Program-made: the position numbers and the translations under genes
The notes under the pieces: model-generated
What the model saw: the letters and a program-made list of their open reading frames with translations, nothing else
What the model was told of the DNA's origin: nothing
Databases searched by the model: none
Shown: one piece after another, positions 35,898 to 45,008 of the stretch
How the letters are laid out: each line of letters opens with the position of its first letter
How positions within the stretch are numbered: the stretch's first letter is position 1
Assembly: GCF_001984175.1 (NCBI RefSeq)
Contig: NZ_MTQP01000054.1
Span: forward strand, 1 to 64,000
DNA length: 64,000 nucleotides
Source: Saccharothrix sp. ALI-22-I
Lineage (GTDB): Bacteria > Actinomycetota > Actinomycetes > Mycobacteriales > Pseudonocardiaceae
Reading direction: 5' to 3'

Positions 35898-36459
35898 TCT
35901 GTTCGCCAGCATGCCCGTCTACCTCTACGGATTGACCAGTGCGTTGAGTCGTCGCGGGCTTCGGGTGATCGGCGCGAAAGAATCAGCTGCGGAAGGTTTG
36001 TCCCCGCATTCCGATGTCGTTGTGGTAGACGTCAACGTGCTTCAGGGCTGCGATCCCGCCGACTTCATCACCGCTGCGGCCACCGTGGCACCGGTCGTGC
36101 TGATGGTCGACGAATTGGAGGTCGATTCGTCAGACGTCTACACAGGCGCAGGTGTGCGCGTCGTGACCAGCCTGAGGACCGGTATCGACGACCTGGTCCA
36201 ATTGATCACCGACACCGCCGGGACCGGGTGCCACGAACACGCACCCGAAGACCCCAAATTTCCCACTCTGTCACAACGCGAAGAACAAGTCCTGCGCCAC
36301 GTCGCACGGGGACTCACCCACGGCCAGATCGCCAGGATTCTCGGCATCAGCCAGCACACGGTGGACACCTACATCAAGCGCATCAGAACAAAGATGACGT
36401 TGGGCAACAAGGCCGAACTGACCCGAGCGGCCTTGGAGTACGAGGCAGCCCTCACCTGA
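35884..36459 (+). CDS. LuxR-family transcriptional regulator
   Basis: 191 residues. The N-domain (VNVDLFASMPVYLYGLTSAL, HSDVVVVDVNVL, VVLMVDELE) is receiver-like but lacks a clear acidic pocket, so it is probably an atypical receiver that is not phosphorylated. The C-terminal LuxR HTH is clear: TLSQREEQVLRHVARGLTHG then QIARILGISQHTVDTYIKRI. ATG 35884 is chosen over upstream frames by domain start. Located 680 bases past the last cluster gene in the same direction, it is a candidate pathway regulator. Confidence 0.8.
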   Translation: MVNVDLFASMPVYLYGLTSALSRRGLRVIGAKESAAEGLSPHSDVVVVDVNVLQGCDPADFITAAATVAPVVLMVDELEVDSSDVYTGAGVRVVTSLRTGIDDLVQLITDTAGTGCHEHAPEDPKFPTLSQREEQVLRHVARGLTHGQIARILGISQHTVDTYIKRIRTKMTLGNKAELTRAALEYEAALT

Positions 36460-36477
36460 AGCCGCTTGCGAAACACC

Positions 36478-36606
36478 TCCGCGTGGCGCAACAAGATCGG
36501 GCCGGCCGGGGGGGTCGACCTCGTAGTTGCGCACCTCCAACAGCTCCGAGACCCATACCCCGGTGGAGATCCAGAAGGCCACCAGTGCCCGATCCCGGTT
36601 CGACGA
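36478..36606 (-). pseudogene. Fragment of a tyrosine recombinase catalytic domain
   Basis: The minus strand reads SSNRDRALVAFWISTGVWVS then ELLEVRNYEVDPPGRPDLV. This is the first catalytic block of tyrosine recombinases, usually NRDRAL..STG.RASELL. The catalytic arginine position reads Trp (GVWVSELL), and nothing else of the enzyme remains. It joins an unrelated transposase fragment at about 36602. Confidence 0.55.
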
Positions 36607-36871
36607 CAGGCGTCGGCAACTCGCGGGTCCTGTCCCCGACAAGCCCGCGGATCGGCTCTGGTTCGCCGCCCTCCCCGGGCTGGTGGATCGTCGGCGTTGG
36701 CCAGAGGTCTTCCCCGTCACGCCGAGCACCGTGCTCGCCTGGCACCACAAGCTCGTGGCCCGCAAGTGGAATCACACCGCGCGGCGACGCACCGGGCGTC
36801 CACCGACACGAGCGGTGATCAAGTCGCGGTCAAGTCCTGGGGCGTGGTGTAACGAGGGCGGTCACCGGTGA
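36602..36871 (+). mobile_element. Fragment of an IS3-like (rve integrase) transposase
   Basis: Reads DDRRRQLAGPVPDKPADRLW, FAALPGLVDRRRWPEVFPVT and PSTVLAWHHKLVARKWNHTA followed by RRRTGRPPT. This is the N-terminal helix-turn-helix region of rve-type transposases. The catalytic core is missing. A related but different copy lies at 57.9 kb. Confidence 0.65.
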
Positions 36872-36883
36872 TCCGGTTATCGG

Positions 36884-37782
36884 TCAGGCGGTGAGTGCGG
36901 CGGGTGTGGTGTCCTCCTGTTCGGTGGAATCGGTGGTGGTGGTCGTGCGGGAGCGGGCGAGGACGTCCAGGCCGAGGTAGCGGCGGCCTTCGATCCATTC
37001 GTCGTGTTGCTCGGCGAGCACGGCGCCGACCAGGCGGACGATCGCGGCGCGGTCGGGGAAGATGCCGACCACGTCGGTGCGGCGGCGGATCTCCTTGTTG
37101 AGTCGTTCCTGGGGTTGTTCGACCAGATCTGGCGCCAGATCTGTTTCGGGAACGCGGTGAACGCCGGCAGATCCGCCCGCGCGGCGTCGAGGTGATCGGC
37201 TACCTTCGGCAGCTTCTCCGCCAGGGTGTCGAGCATGCGATCGTATTGCGCGGCAACGGATTCGGCGTCGGCCTGGTCGAAGACCGAGTGCAGCAGGGTG
37301 CGCACCCAGGGCCAGGAGGACTTCGGGCAGACCGACATCAGGTTGACCGTGTAATGGGTGCGGCACCGTTGCCGGCTCGCGCCCGGCAGGGTGGCGCCGA
37401 TCGCCGCGACCAGGCCGGCGTGGGCGTCGGAGGTGACCAGCTTGACGCCGGTCAGGCCGCGGGCCAGCAGGTCGCGGAAGAACGCCGGCCAACCGGCGCC
37501 GTCCTCGCCGGAGGTCACCTGGACGCCGAGGATCTCGCGGTAGCCCTCGGCGTTGACACCGGTGGCGATCAGGCAGTGCACGTTGACCACACGACCGTTC
37601 TCCCGCACCTTGAGCACGAGCGCGTCGGCGGCGACGAACGTGTACGGGCCCTGGTCGAGAGGGCGGGTGCGGAACGCCTCGACCTGGGCGTCCAGGTCAC
37701 GGGCCATCATCGACACCTGCGACTTGGACAGGCCGGCAATGCCGAGGGACTCGACGAGCTTCTCCACCCGCCGGGTCGACAC
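36884..37782 (-). pseudogene. IS256-family (Mutator) transposase, truncated and frameshifted
   Basis: Family marks are VSTRRVEKLVESLGIAGLSK, YTFVAADALVLKVRENGRVV, VTSDAHAGLVAAIGATLPGA and QRCRTHYTVNLMS. The first ~100 residues expected of IS256 transposases are missing. Near 37130 the frame shifts: after KQIWRQIW the protein continues in another frame as ERLNKEIRRRTDVVGIFPDR to the end at 36884. No inverted repeats were found around it. It is inactive. Confidence 0.8.
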
Positions 37783-37790
37783 GCCGAACT

Positions 37791-37946
37791 AGCCTGGTGA
37801 AGGGCATGGAGTTCGACAACGTCGTGGTGGTTGAGCCGTCCCACGTCGCCGCGATGGACAAGCGCCTGCTGTACGTGGCCCTGACCCGCCCGATCTCCCA
37901 CCTGACCCTGATCCACACCACCCCGCTGCCCGCCGCACTCGGGTGA
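37791..37946 (+). pseudogene. C-terminal scrap of a UvrD/HelD-like helicase
   Basis: Reads LVKGMEFDNVVVVEPSHVAA then MDKRLLYVALTRPISHLTLI and ends TTPLPAALG. VKGMEFD and LYVALTR are helicase motifs V and VI of UvrD-like enzymes. About 10 residues seem deleted between them, and everything upstream is lost where the IS256 relic begins. Confidence 0.7.
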
Positions 37947-38535
37947 GCGCCGGCCGGCGAGCCTCGTTTCGGCCGGTCGTGGGCATGTGGGTAGGTGCCT
38001 TCGGCCGGATGTGGTCCAGCGGGAGGAGCGCGTGCCCGACAACCGCCGGAAGTGCCCGCCGTTCCTCCGGGCAGTGTGGGATCAGCAGGCCGTGATCGCG
38101 AAAAGGGCGGCTCGTCAGCTCCTGGTTCCGGGCGGTGACCGGGAGCTGCGTGAGAACGAGCGCGGCTGGTGGTGTCGAATCGGCACGGCGAGTGGCCTGC
38201 CGTTCGCAATAGTTCGTCCGGACCGAATGGCCCGTTGACAGCGGCGCTGGACGACACCCAGGACAACGGTGCACGGGCGCGGTGGTCCGGTAGCCGCGAG
38301 CTGCCGAAACCCGAGTTGGTCACCGCCTTGTTCCGCGGCGCTGTCGGCTTCCGGGAATCCGGCGAACAGAGCAATCCGCAGCTTCCCCGGATATAATAAT
38401 TCGGCCATGCCGGCCTTGCGCGTGGTGCGTCGTGCCGAACGATCAACGACCTTTCGGCGGTACCGCGACCTCGGGTCGTCGAGTTCTATAGAGCCGTCCG
38501 ACCAGATCGACGACTTCTCTCTGCCGGGAGGAATA
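37947..38535. other. Intergenic stretch without a recognised gene
   Basis: No supported gene on either strand. A TATAAT-like element (38392-38398) and an AT-richer leader lie ahead of the secreted-protein gene that follows, so its promoter is probably in the last 150 bases. Confidence 0.4.
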
Positions 38536-38916
38536 ATGATCACGGCGACACTTCGACGCATCGGCACGACGGTGGCCATGACTGCTGTCATTGCCGCATT
38601 GGTCGTAATGGGCAGACCGGCCGCCGAGGCGCGCCCGGTCGACTCGATCGCCATAGCTGACCAGGGCCCTGGCATCAGCAGCCTGCACAGGTCGTGGGCG
38701 TGCGACGTGCCGGCCGGGTACACTTATTCGACCGTGCGGATCAATACTCGGTGCGCATGGCGTTATGAGTACTACCTGCTCGATGCGGTGAACTACGACC
38801 TCACCGGTACGTACGCCTGCTGGATTCCGTCCGGCTATACGTACACGGCCTCACGTCTGTGGAGCAACTGTTCCACCAATGGTTCCAGCTACGAATACCG
38901 ACTCGCCAAGCTCTGA
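38536..38916 (+). CDS. Small secreted protein with two repeated cysteine-containing units
   Basis: 126 residues with the ribosome site GGGAGGAATA. The signal peptide MITATLRRIGTTVAMTAVIA...AAEA leads to a ~85-residue mature protein. Two copies of one unit are visible: WACDVPAGYTYSTVRINTRC...YEYYL and YACWIPSGYTYTASRLWSNC...YEYRL, each with two cysteines and a P-GYTY core. The arrangement suggests a two-lobed, disulfide-bonded extracellular domain, perhaps binding a ligand or acting on other microbes. No family is recognised. Confidence 0.7.
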   Translation: MITATLRRIGTTVAMTAVIAALVVMGRPAAEARPVDSIAIADQGPGISSLHRSWACDVPAGYTYSTVRINTRCAWRYEYYLLDAVNYDLTGTYACWIPSGYTYTASRLWSNCSTNGSSYEYRLAKL

Positions 38917-39003
38917 CCTCATTCGACTTCCCGTCAATGGCTTTGGCCGGCGCACGCTTTGTCGTACACCACTTGCGGTGACCACGAACGTTTGCCGGGT
39001 TGG

Positions 39004-40115
39004 TCAGGCCGCTCGTGGTCGGCCCCAGCGTTGGTGGCGTTCGCTGCGGATGCGTGCTCGTTCGCGGCGTTGGGCGGCGAGGACGTCGGGGTGGCGGGCG
39101 TTGGCGTTGCGCCGGCGCAGGTGCGCTTGGAGTTCGCGGGCGAGGGCCGTGTGGTTGGGGTGGTTCGAGCCCGCGATGACGAACGTCCGCAGCGGCCCGA
39201 ACCGGGGCTCGATCGGGTTGGCCCAGGAGGCGTAGGTCGGCGTCAGGCAGATCTCGACGTTGTTGGCGGTGGCCCACGTGAGGATCTTGGGAATCTTGTT
39301 CGCGGACAGGTTGTCCATGATCACGTAGATCGGTGCGCCGTCGGGTCTGGCCGCTCTGATCGACTTGAGGGCGGCCAGGCTGTGGTCGCCGCCTTTGCGC
39401 CGTCGGGTGACGCCCCAGAGTTTGTCGTCGCCGATGGAGAAGCAGCCGTGGAAGTAGCGGATGCCGTGTGTGCGGCGGTAGGTCGCCGGCAGCCGGCCGG
39501 GCCTGGTTCTCGGTGCCCAGCCGGAGCCGTGGTGCGGGCGGATCGACAGAGGTCCGAACTGGTCGAAGGCGAAACAGCGCTTCGGGAACCTGGTGAGTAC
39601 CTCGTCGATGCGGTCGAGTTTGGCGTCGAAGTCCGGATCGTTGGAGGTCTTCCAGGTCCGGGTGCGCTGGAAGCTGATGCCGTGTCGGTGCAGGATCTGC
39701 CGGAGTCGTTCCCTGCCGATGTGGACCCGGCGTTGGGGTTGCGGTGCAGATGGGCGGCGAGTTTGCGTAGGCTCCAGCGGGTGAAGGGCAGGCCCACCCT
39801 CACGGGGCGGGCCTTGGCCGTCGCCACGACGAACGCTTCGTCGTCTTGGCTGATCAGGCGGGGACGGCCTCCCGCCCATCTAGGGTCCAGAGCCGCCAGG
39901 CCACGGGCGTTGAAGTCGTGGATCACGTCCCGCACCGTGTCGGCGTCCGCGGCGACCAGCCGGGCGATCGGCGGCGCGGGGGTCCCGGACGACGAGGCCA
40001 GGATGATCATCGCCCGCCGCATCCGGATCGTGCCCTGCTTACCCCGACGAACGTACTGAAGCAGGCGACGGCCCTCGTCCTCGGTTAATCGACGTGCTCT
40101 GACCGGCTCGGACAT
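39004..40115 (-). pseudogene. Second IS630-family transposase, frameshifted
   Basis: The 5' part starts MSEPVRARRLTEDEGRRLLQ, with HTH region PPIARLVAADADTVRDVIHD. Near 39745 the frame changes from KLAAHLHRNPN to RRVHIGRERLRQILHRHGIS. The second part carries the DDE residues: CFAFDQFGPLSIRP, YVIMDNLSANKIPK and TYASWANPIEPRFG. Restoring one frame gives a full-length protein of ~370 residues. Programmed frameshifting is known in some IS elements, but I see no slippery heptamer. Inverted repeats were not found. It is unlike the IS630 at 12 kb. Confidence 0.8.
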
Positions 40116-40447
40116 GACCCACTTCCATGCTCGGCGGCAACTACCTCACCACCGAGCATGAGATCACCACGAGCCGGAGTCGGGGAGCTTGTCCGGCGTG
40201 TCCGCGACCCGGTGAACGTATGTGGTCACCGCACTCCGTGCGCGTGTCCACCGAACTGGTCGCCTCGTCCGGGGTCAGCAGCGACGGGTTTGTGCCAAGC
40301 ACGCCCCCGAAGCAGACAGCGGCCATTGACGTGACACCGTAGAGCGGTCCAGCCGCCGGCCCCTCCCCCGCCTCTCCGGAAGAGAGCTGTGGCTGCTGAA
40401 ATCGTCATGGCGCGCTGCCACGGCGGGCCACGGATCGACCGATGCGT
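40116..40447. other. Intergenic stretch; short inverted repeat only
   Basis: ATGCTCGG (40127-40134) and CCGAGCAT (40152-40159) form a short stem just upstream of the IS630-like gene. No gene is seen. Confidence 0.35.
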
Positions 40448-40960
40448 CTACGCCGGTGGGGCCAGGTGCCCGGTCAGAGCCGTGGTGATGGCGACGGCAC
40501 CCAGCCAGCCGTCCTGCTCGATGGCATCGGCCGGCAGGTCGATCACCAGCAGAGGGTCGTTGCCGGTGAGGTCGATGGCGCCCGCTTCGGGATAGGCACG
40601 CAGTTGTCGTGCCCCTGGGCGGATCGGCACCACGGCACGTTTCCCGTCCAGGACGACCAGCAGGCCGAGCACCTGTTCGTCGCTCTCGGCGGGGTCGACG
40701 TGGACGTGGCCGATCTCGGAGGCGACGCCGCGTTGGGCCAGCAACGCCACGACAGCTCGGGCCAGGGTGTCGCTGACCGCGATGATCCGCGACCGGCGGG
40801 TGATCTCGACCAAGCGCTCGCCGGGCGTGATCGCACCAGGCCGCCCATTCTCGTCCCGGCCGGTTACGGGGGCGGGTGTGAGCTGCCGGAACGCCTCCCG
40901 CGCTTCCTGATCCAACCGGTCCGGTTCGACCGCAACGGCCTTCGCCACAGGGCACTCCAC
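40448..40960 (-). CDS. Hypothetical protein
   Basis: 170 residues beginning MECPVAKAVAVEPDRLDQEA (GTG start) and ending ALTGHLAPPA. A second GTG twelve bases in has a better ribosome site. The composition and alternating pattern (RIIAVSDTLARAVVALLAQR, LGLLVVLDGKRAVVPIR, AGAIDLTGNDPLLVIDLPAD) are those of a real soluble alpha/beta protein. I recognise no family. It stands alone, with no close co-directional neighbour. Confidence 0.55.
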   Translation of the reverse strand: MECPVAKAVAVEPDRLDQEAREAFRQLTPAPVTGRDENGRPGAITPGERLVEITRRSRIIAVSDTLARAVVALLAQRGVASEIGHVHVDPAESDEQVLGLLVVLDGKRAVVPIRPGARQLRAYPEAGAIDLTGNDPLLVIDLPADAIEQDGWLGAVAITTALTGHLAPPA

Positions 40961-41326
40961 TCACCTGAATTCGAGCAATGCTCACATAGCTTACGAGCAG
41001 CGGGCCCAACTCTGATCCAGCGATCGCGGTGCCGCGACGTCATCTCCCCACACCGTCGAGGCCGGACGGCCCTGGAGGCACTCGACGCAGAGCCGCACGC
41101 GCCCCGGGCAGCACGGCACCGAGTCGTTGATCCGGTGTCCTCGGCGTCGCCGAACGCGACCACCAGGGCGGCGCGACGGAGACAGGTGTCCGGAAAGTGC
41201 TCTGCCCCGGGTTCCGTGGAGTCGGGTTACCGGACCGAAGCGATCGGGCCATGATCGGCGCAGGGTTGTCGTGGAGTCGGTGATCGCCCGCTCGTGTCCG
41301 GTGACCTGCCGATACCGTGCCCGGTC

Positions 41327-41533
41327 ATGACCTCTCCGGCAGCGTCACCGGCACGCACCGCGGTGGAGTCGGTCGCCGAGACGGCCGCACGGGTGCGCGC
41401 TACCGGTCCCGGCGACACTGCCTCGGCGCTCCCGGCCGCCTCGGACACCGTCACGCCAGGACGACGAGGCCGGCCCCCGGCCGGAAACGGCGGTCACGGG
41501 AACAACAGGACCCGCCCGCGCGACGGTGCCTGA
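41327..41533 (+). CDS. Small Ala/Pro-rich hypothetical ORF ahead of the NYN gene
   Basis: 68 codons starting MTSPAASPARTAVESVAETA, overlapping the next gene by 8 bases. There is no clear ribosome site and composition is low complexity, so coding status is doubtful. Translational coupling to the NYN gene is the main support. Confidence 0.3.
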   Translation: MTSPAASPARTAVESVAETAARVRATGPGDTASALPAASDTVTPGRRGRPPAGNGGHGNNRTRPRDGA

Positions 41534-42422
41534 CGAGCGGGTGGTGCTCATCGACCTGGAGAACATGGTCGGCACCAACCCCGGACCCCCGGTGCCGCGG
41601 TCCCGGGTGACCGCTCTGCTGGACGCGGTCGGGCCCCGCCATCACACCGTGGTCTCCTACGCCGCATCCGACGCCGACAGCGACACGGCCGCTTCCGTCC
41701 CGGCCGCACTCGGCGTGGCGCCACCGCGGGTGGAACCCGACCCCGACACCGCCGAGAACGCTCCGATCAAACACGCCACCCGCATGCAGGCCAGCGGGCG
41801 CACCCCGTGCACCGTCCGCTCCGGCGACCGGGCGTTCGCCACCCCCGCCGACGTCGGGAACACCCGCCCGGACATCCCTGCCCGGCAAGGACAACCGGTC
41901 GCGACCCGACCGGCCGACGTCGCACACGGCATCCGCGAACCGCCCCGACCGGACCGGACCGGACCAGACCAGACCACCACGGCAGGCACAGCTCCGCCGA
42001 CCCCGGCCGTGAACGGTAACGACCTCCCACGCGCACCAGCCACTCCCTCCAGCCGGTTGACGCCGCACCTGTCGCTGTCGGTCGGGGCAATACCGGTCGG
42101 CATCGGCGTCGCGCTCGGGCAACGCCCGGCCGATCCGGTACTTCCACGCCGTCAGCAGCACACCGACCGAGGTGGCGCACACGTCCGGATCGCGGGTGCG
42201 AAGGTGGAGTCGATGAGGGTGTTCACGACGAAGACCGGATACCTGACGCGGCAGGACCGGGCTACGGATCGCATCGAGGTGGCAGCCCCCGATCCCCCGG
42301 CACCCGCTCATCCGCGCCGCCACCACCGATTCGCCGTCGGCGGCCAGGACGTGGCCCGGGCCTCACCCCACCGGGACACCGCTCGCCCGGATGACTGGAT
42401 TCGGTCTGCACTGAAGCGATGA
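41526..42422 (+). CDS. NYN-domain (PIN-like) protein
   Basis: 298 residues with a GTG start. The N-domain opens VVLIDLENMVGTNPGPPVPR, where DLEN supplies the first metal-binding Asp of NYN/PIN-like nucleases, and continues to SGDRAFATPADVGN with a second acidic site. A proline-rich linker then leads to a hydrophobic segment, SVGAIPVGIGVALGQR. Beyond ~42180 the composition becomes irregular and may follow a frameshift. The family is thought to act on RNA; some loss of acidic residues (ENAPIKHATR where EIA..EH is usual) hints at decay. Confidence 0.55.
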   Translation: MPDERVVLIDLENMVGTNPGPPVPRSRVTALLDAVGPRHHTVVSYAASDADSDTAASVPAALGVAPPRVEPDPDTAENAPIKHATRMQASGRTPCTVRSGDRAFATPADVGNTRPDIPARQGQPVATRPADVAHGIREPPRPDRTGPDQTTTAGTAPPTPAVNGNDLPRAPATPSSRLTPHLSLSVGAIPVGIGVALGQRPADPVLPRRQQHTDRGGAHVRIAGAKVESMRVFTTKTGYLTRQDRATDRIEVAAPDPPAPAHPRRHHRFAVGGQDVARASPHRDTARPDDWIRSALKR

Positions 42423-42589
42423 TGATCGTTACACCGAGCCTGGACGAGGACTGCCCGCCGTCACCCCGGAGGCGACCCAACGAGCGTCTATTCCAGACGA
42501 TCGGCTTCTGCTGCACAGGATGCCGCAACCGACCAGAACGGGATACGGCCGATGTCCCGCGGAAGCGATCGAGATGCAGCGCGCGTCGG

Positions 42590-43217
42590 TCATACGAACC
42601 GCGCGCCGGCGGTGATCAATTCCGCGGCCTCGGTCCGGGCGGCTTCCTCGGTCCGTCGTCGGTCGGTCCGACAATTCGGGCATGGACGGCGTAGACCGCT
42701 GCTACCGGGGTTCCGGTCGTGGCCCTTGAGATGGCAACGGGGGCACGGCACGAGCGTGCCGGAGCCGTCGTCGACATAGCGTTCCTGTGGCGTGGGGCCG
42801 TCGCAGCGCCCGCACCACGCGGGCCAGTCGACAGGGTCGGGACGGTGACCCGGTCGCGGCGTCGGACCGCGACGAGAGGCAGGAAGTGTTGTTCGGCGGT
42901 CGGCCGGCGCACTGGGGTGGTCCTGTGGGTGTGGTGCCTGCGGTGATGCGGGGCGCGGCGGCCATGGGGATGGTGTACCGGTTTCGGCGCCGTCCGCCGC
43001 CGGGCTCAATGGTGATGTGGCCCTGGCTGTGCAGCCGCTTGAGGCGGCGCTGGACCGTGCGTTCGTCCAGCCGTGTCTTGCGGGACAGGTCCGCCACCGA
43101 GGGCCAGGCGTTGCGTCCCTGATCGTCGGCGGCGTCGGCGATCGCCAGCAACAGCAGCAGATCCGTGCCCGCGACCTCGGCGTGCTCCCACACCCAGGTC
43201 ATCACGCGGATACTCAT
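42590..43217 (-). pseudogene. Helix-turn-helix protein of an integrative-element type, frameshifted
   Basis: Starts MSIRVMTWVWEHAEVAGTDL, with AWPSVADLSRKTRLDERTVQ then RRLKRLHSQGHITIEPGGGR, a winged HTH typical of small regulators found beside integrases in actinomycete mobile elements. Around 42900 the frame changes; the second part carries paired CxxC motifs, PAWCGRCDGPTPQERYVDDG and LVPCPRCHLKGHD, a probable zinc ribbon. One indel splits the gene. Confidence 0.65.
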
Positions 43218-44098
43218 CCGGGCTCACCGGGAAGGCGCACCGCCTGTGGCGGCGAATTCACCGCTATTCTCCGACACACCCTCCGGCATCGTCGCCGAAC
43301 CCATTCCCCCGCGCACCGACCGCAGTCCGACAGCCCTCGCTTCGGAATGCCGCTGCCTTGTTGCCGCCACCCGACTTCACGTCCCCGGTTTGCTTCGTCC
43401 GGGCATCGTCACACAGGTCGCACCGGAAGTCAAAGTTTCCAATGAACGAAAGCCGCCCGAACGCCTGGATTCACGCCGGTATTTCAATGAGTGAAATGGG
43501 TTCGACCGGAATGCGCCGCTGCGGTGCGAGCCGGCGTCGGGAGCGTCGATCGCCGAGTTGTCCACACCCCCGGCAGATTGCCACAGCTGTGCCGCCCGTT
43601 ACGTCCAATCCCGTCCTATCCCTTGTGCTGGCCGGCACCGGATACCGTTCGTGGACGCACCTCCGGCGGTGCCTGTCGCACGCCCGGCGACCCGGATATC
43701 GGTCAGCGTTGCTCCGAGCAGCCGGACGCCGTACGCGGCCACGCGTCGTCGACCTGTGGCGGCACGAAGTCCCGACCGACGATCACGTCACCGGCGATCA
43801 GGTGGACGGTGCCCGCACGGCAGTCGTCAAGGGTGCGCACGGCGACGGCTCGGTTCAAGACGATCAGAACCCTCGGCGTCGCCGGGTCGGCCGAGGCGCG
43901 TTCGTGACTACAAGCAGATCAACCGGCTCCAAGTCGGCTACCCCGGCAGCTTCACCCACATCCCAAGGAAACGCCCAACGCCCGCCCGAACGACCCCACG
44001 GCATTACCGCACGGTAGGTATAGTGCGGTCGGAGCTGAACGTTCGTTTCGGAGTGCAGGCGACATTTCGCCTCTGGCAATCGGATGGGAAACCCCAAG
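43218..44098. other. About 880 bases without a supported gene
   Basis: No convincing ORF. A ~54-codon minus-strand frame (43710-43880, VLIVLNRAVAVRTLDDCRAG) has natural composition but no start. A promoter-like GGTATAGTGC (44017-44026) near the right end probably serves lsr2. Confidence 0.35.
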
Positions 44099-44440
44099 AT
44101 GGTTCAGAAGACCATCGTCGAGCTGATCGACGACCTGGACGGCGGCGCGGCCGACGAGAGCATCACGTTCGGTCTTGACGGAGTCGAGTACACCATCGAC
44201 CTCTCGGAAGGCAACGCCCGGAAGCTGCGCGAGGTGCTCGAGCCGTTCGTCGGGCACGCGCGCCGGGCCGGTGGACGCAAGCAGCGGCCGACTGCCCGCA
44301 CCGCGGTCAAGGCCGGTGGTGACCGGGAACAGAACCAGGCCATCCGCGAGTGGGCCCGGCAGGAGGGGCACGACGTGTCCGAACGCGGCCGCATCCCGCA
44401 GGGCCTGATCGTCAGGTTCCAGGAAGCGCACACCTCCTGA
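44099..44440 (+). CDS. lsr2: Lsr2-family nucleoid protein
   Basis: 113 residues: MVQKTIVELIDDLDGGAADE, a dimerisation domain (GLDGVEYTIDLSEGNARKLR), a basic linker, and the C-terminal DNA-binding domain NQAIREWARQEGHDVSERGR with the AT-hook-like core GRIP (SERGRIPQGLIVRFQEAH). Lsr2 silences AT-rich and horizontally acquired DNA in actinobacteria. I chose ATG 44099 over 44084 because family members start this way. This is probably an accessory paralogue, placed among mobile-element debris; a dedicated terminator follows. Confidence 0.92.
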   Translation: MVQKTIVELIDDLDGGAADESITFGLDGVEYTIDLSEGNARKLREVLEPFVGHARRAGGRKQRPTARTAVKAGGDREQNQAIREWARQEGHDVSERGRIPQGLIVRFQEAHTS

Positions 44441-44450
44441 GCCACCCCGC

Positions 44451-44490
44451 GGTTCCGCTGCGCACGGAGACCCCGGTGCGCAGCAGAACC
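44451..44490. terminator. Hairpin terminator after lsr2
   Basis: GGTTCCGCTGCGCAC (44451-44465) pairs with GTGCGCAGCAGAACC (44476-44490) at 14 of 15 positions around a 10-base loop, 10 bases after the stop. Confidence 0.75.
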
Positions 44491-44637
44491 ACGGCACCGG
44501 TTTCCGCGGACCCGCCCGCCGGGTTCTCACCCCACCGGCGGAATGTCGGACCCGTGGCCGTTCGGCACGGTGGTAAGCGTGCCCGATCAACGCCTCGAAG
44601 CCCTCCTCTCATCGATCTCACCAACCGTGTTGCCGCC

Positions 44638-44996
44638 ATGGTGGGCGATCGGACCGGCAGCGTTGCACCAGGCGTTGGTGACCTTCGACGGACAGCGGAG
44701 CCGGTTGAGATCCGCGACGAGTACGACAACCTCACAACCCGGCTCGACTACAGCCCGACCGCCCCACGCCGCCGGATCGCCGCACTCGTCCAACCCCACG
44801 CCGGCACCGCCCAGGCCGAGCCCGGCCGCCAAGCCGTCACCGCCGAGTGGTGGGCGTTCACGTATGAGCCGATCCGGGCGCGCGAGCGCGTCGAGCACGA
44901 CGGCCGCACCTTCGCCGTGGACGGCGAACCCGAACGCTGGGAACCCCGGGCCCGGCCGGGTGCACTACGAGACCGACCTGACCCACGTGGAGGCTG
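44638..44996 (+). pseudogene. Phage head-tail adaptor-like gene, frameshifted
   Basis: Reads VEIRDEYDNLTTRLDYSPTA, RRIAALVQPHAGTAQAEPGR and RVEHDGRTFAVDGEPERWEP. This is the layout of small phage head-tail adaptor proteins, which end with a DGxxYxVDG..W motif. At about 44950 the frame shifts to PGRVHYETDLTHVEA. Fragments of neighbouring phage head genes occur 15 kb away at 60.1-60.9 kb. Confidence 0.5.
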
Positions 44997-45008
44997 GCCG
45001 ACTGCGTC

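Noticed and set aside
39720-39760. Programmed frameshifting in the second IS630 transposase
   Set aside because: Some IS elements use it, but no A-rich or X-XXY-YYZ slippery heptamer is visible at the join, and the other nearby genes also carry indels.
41327-42422. Toxin-antitoxin pair (small ORF plus NYN nuclease)
   Set aside because: The overlap is suggestive, but the small ORF has no ribosome site and no antitoxin-like DNA-binding pattern.
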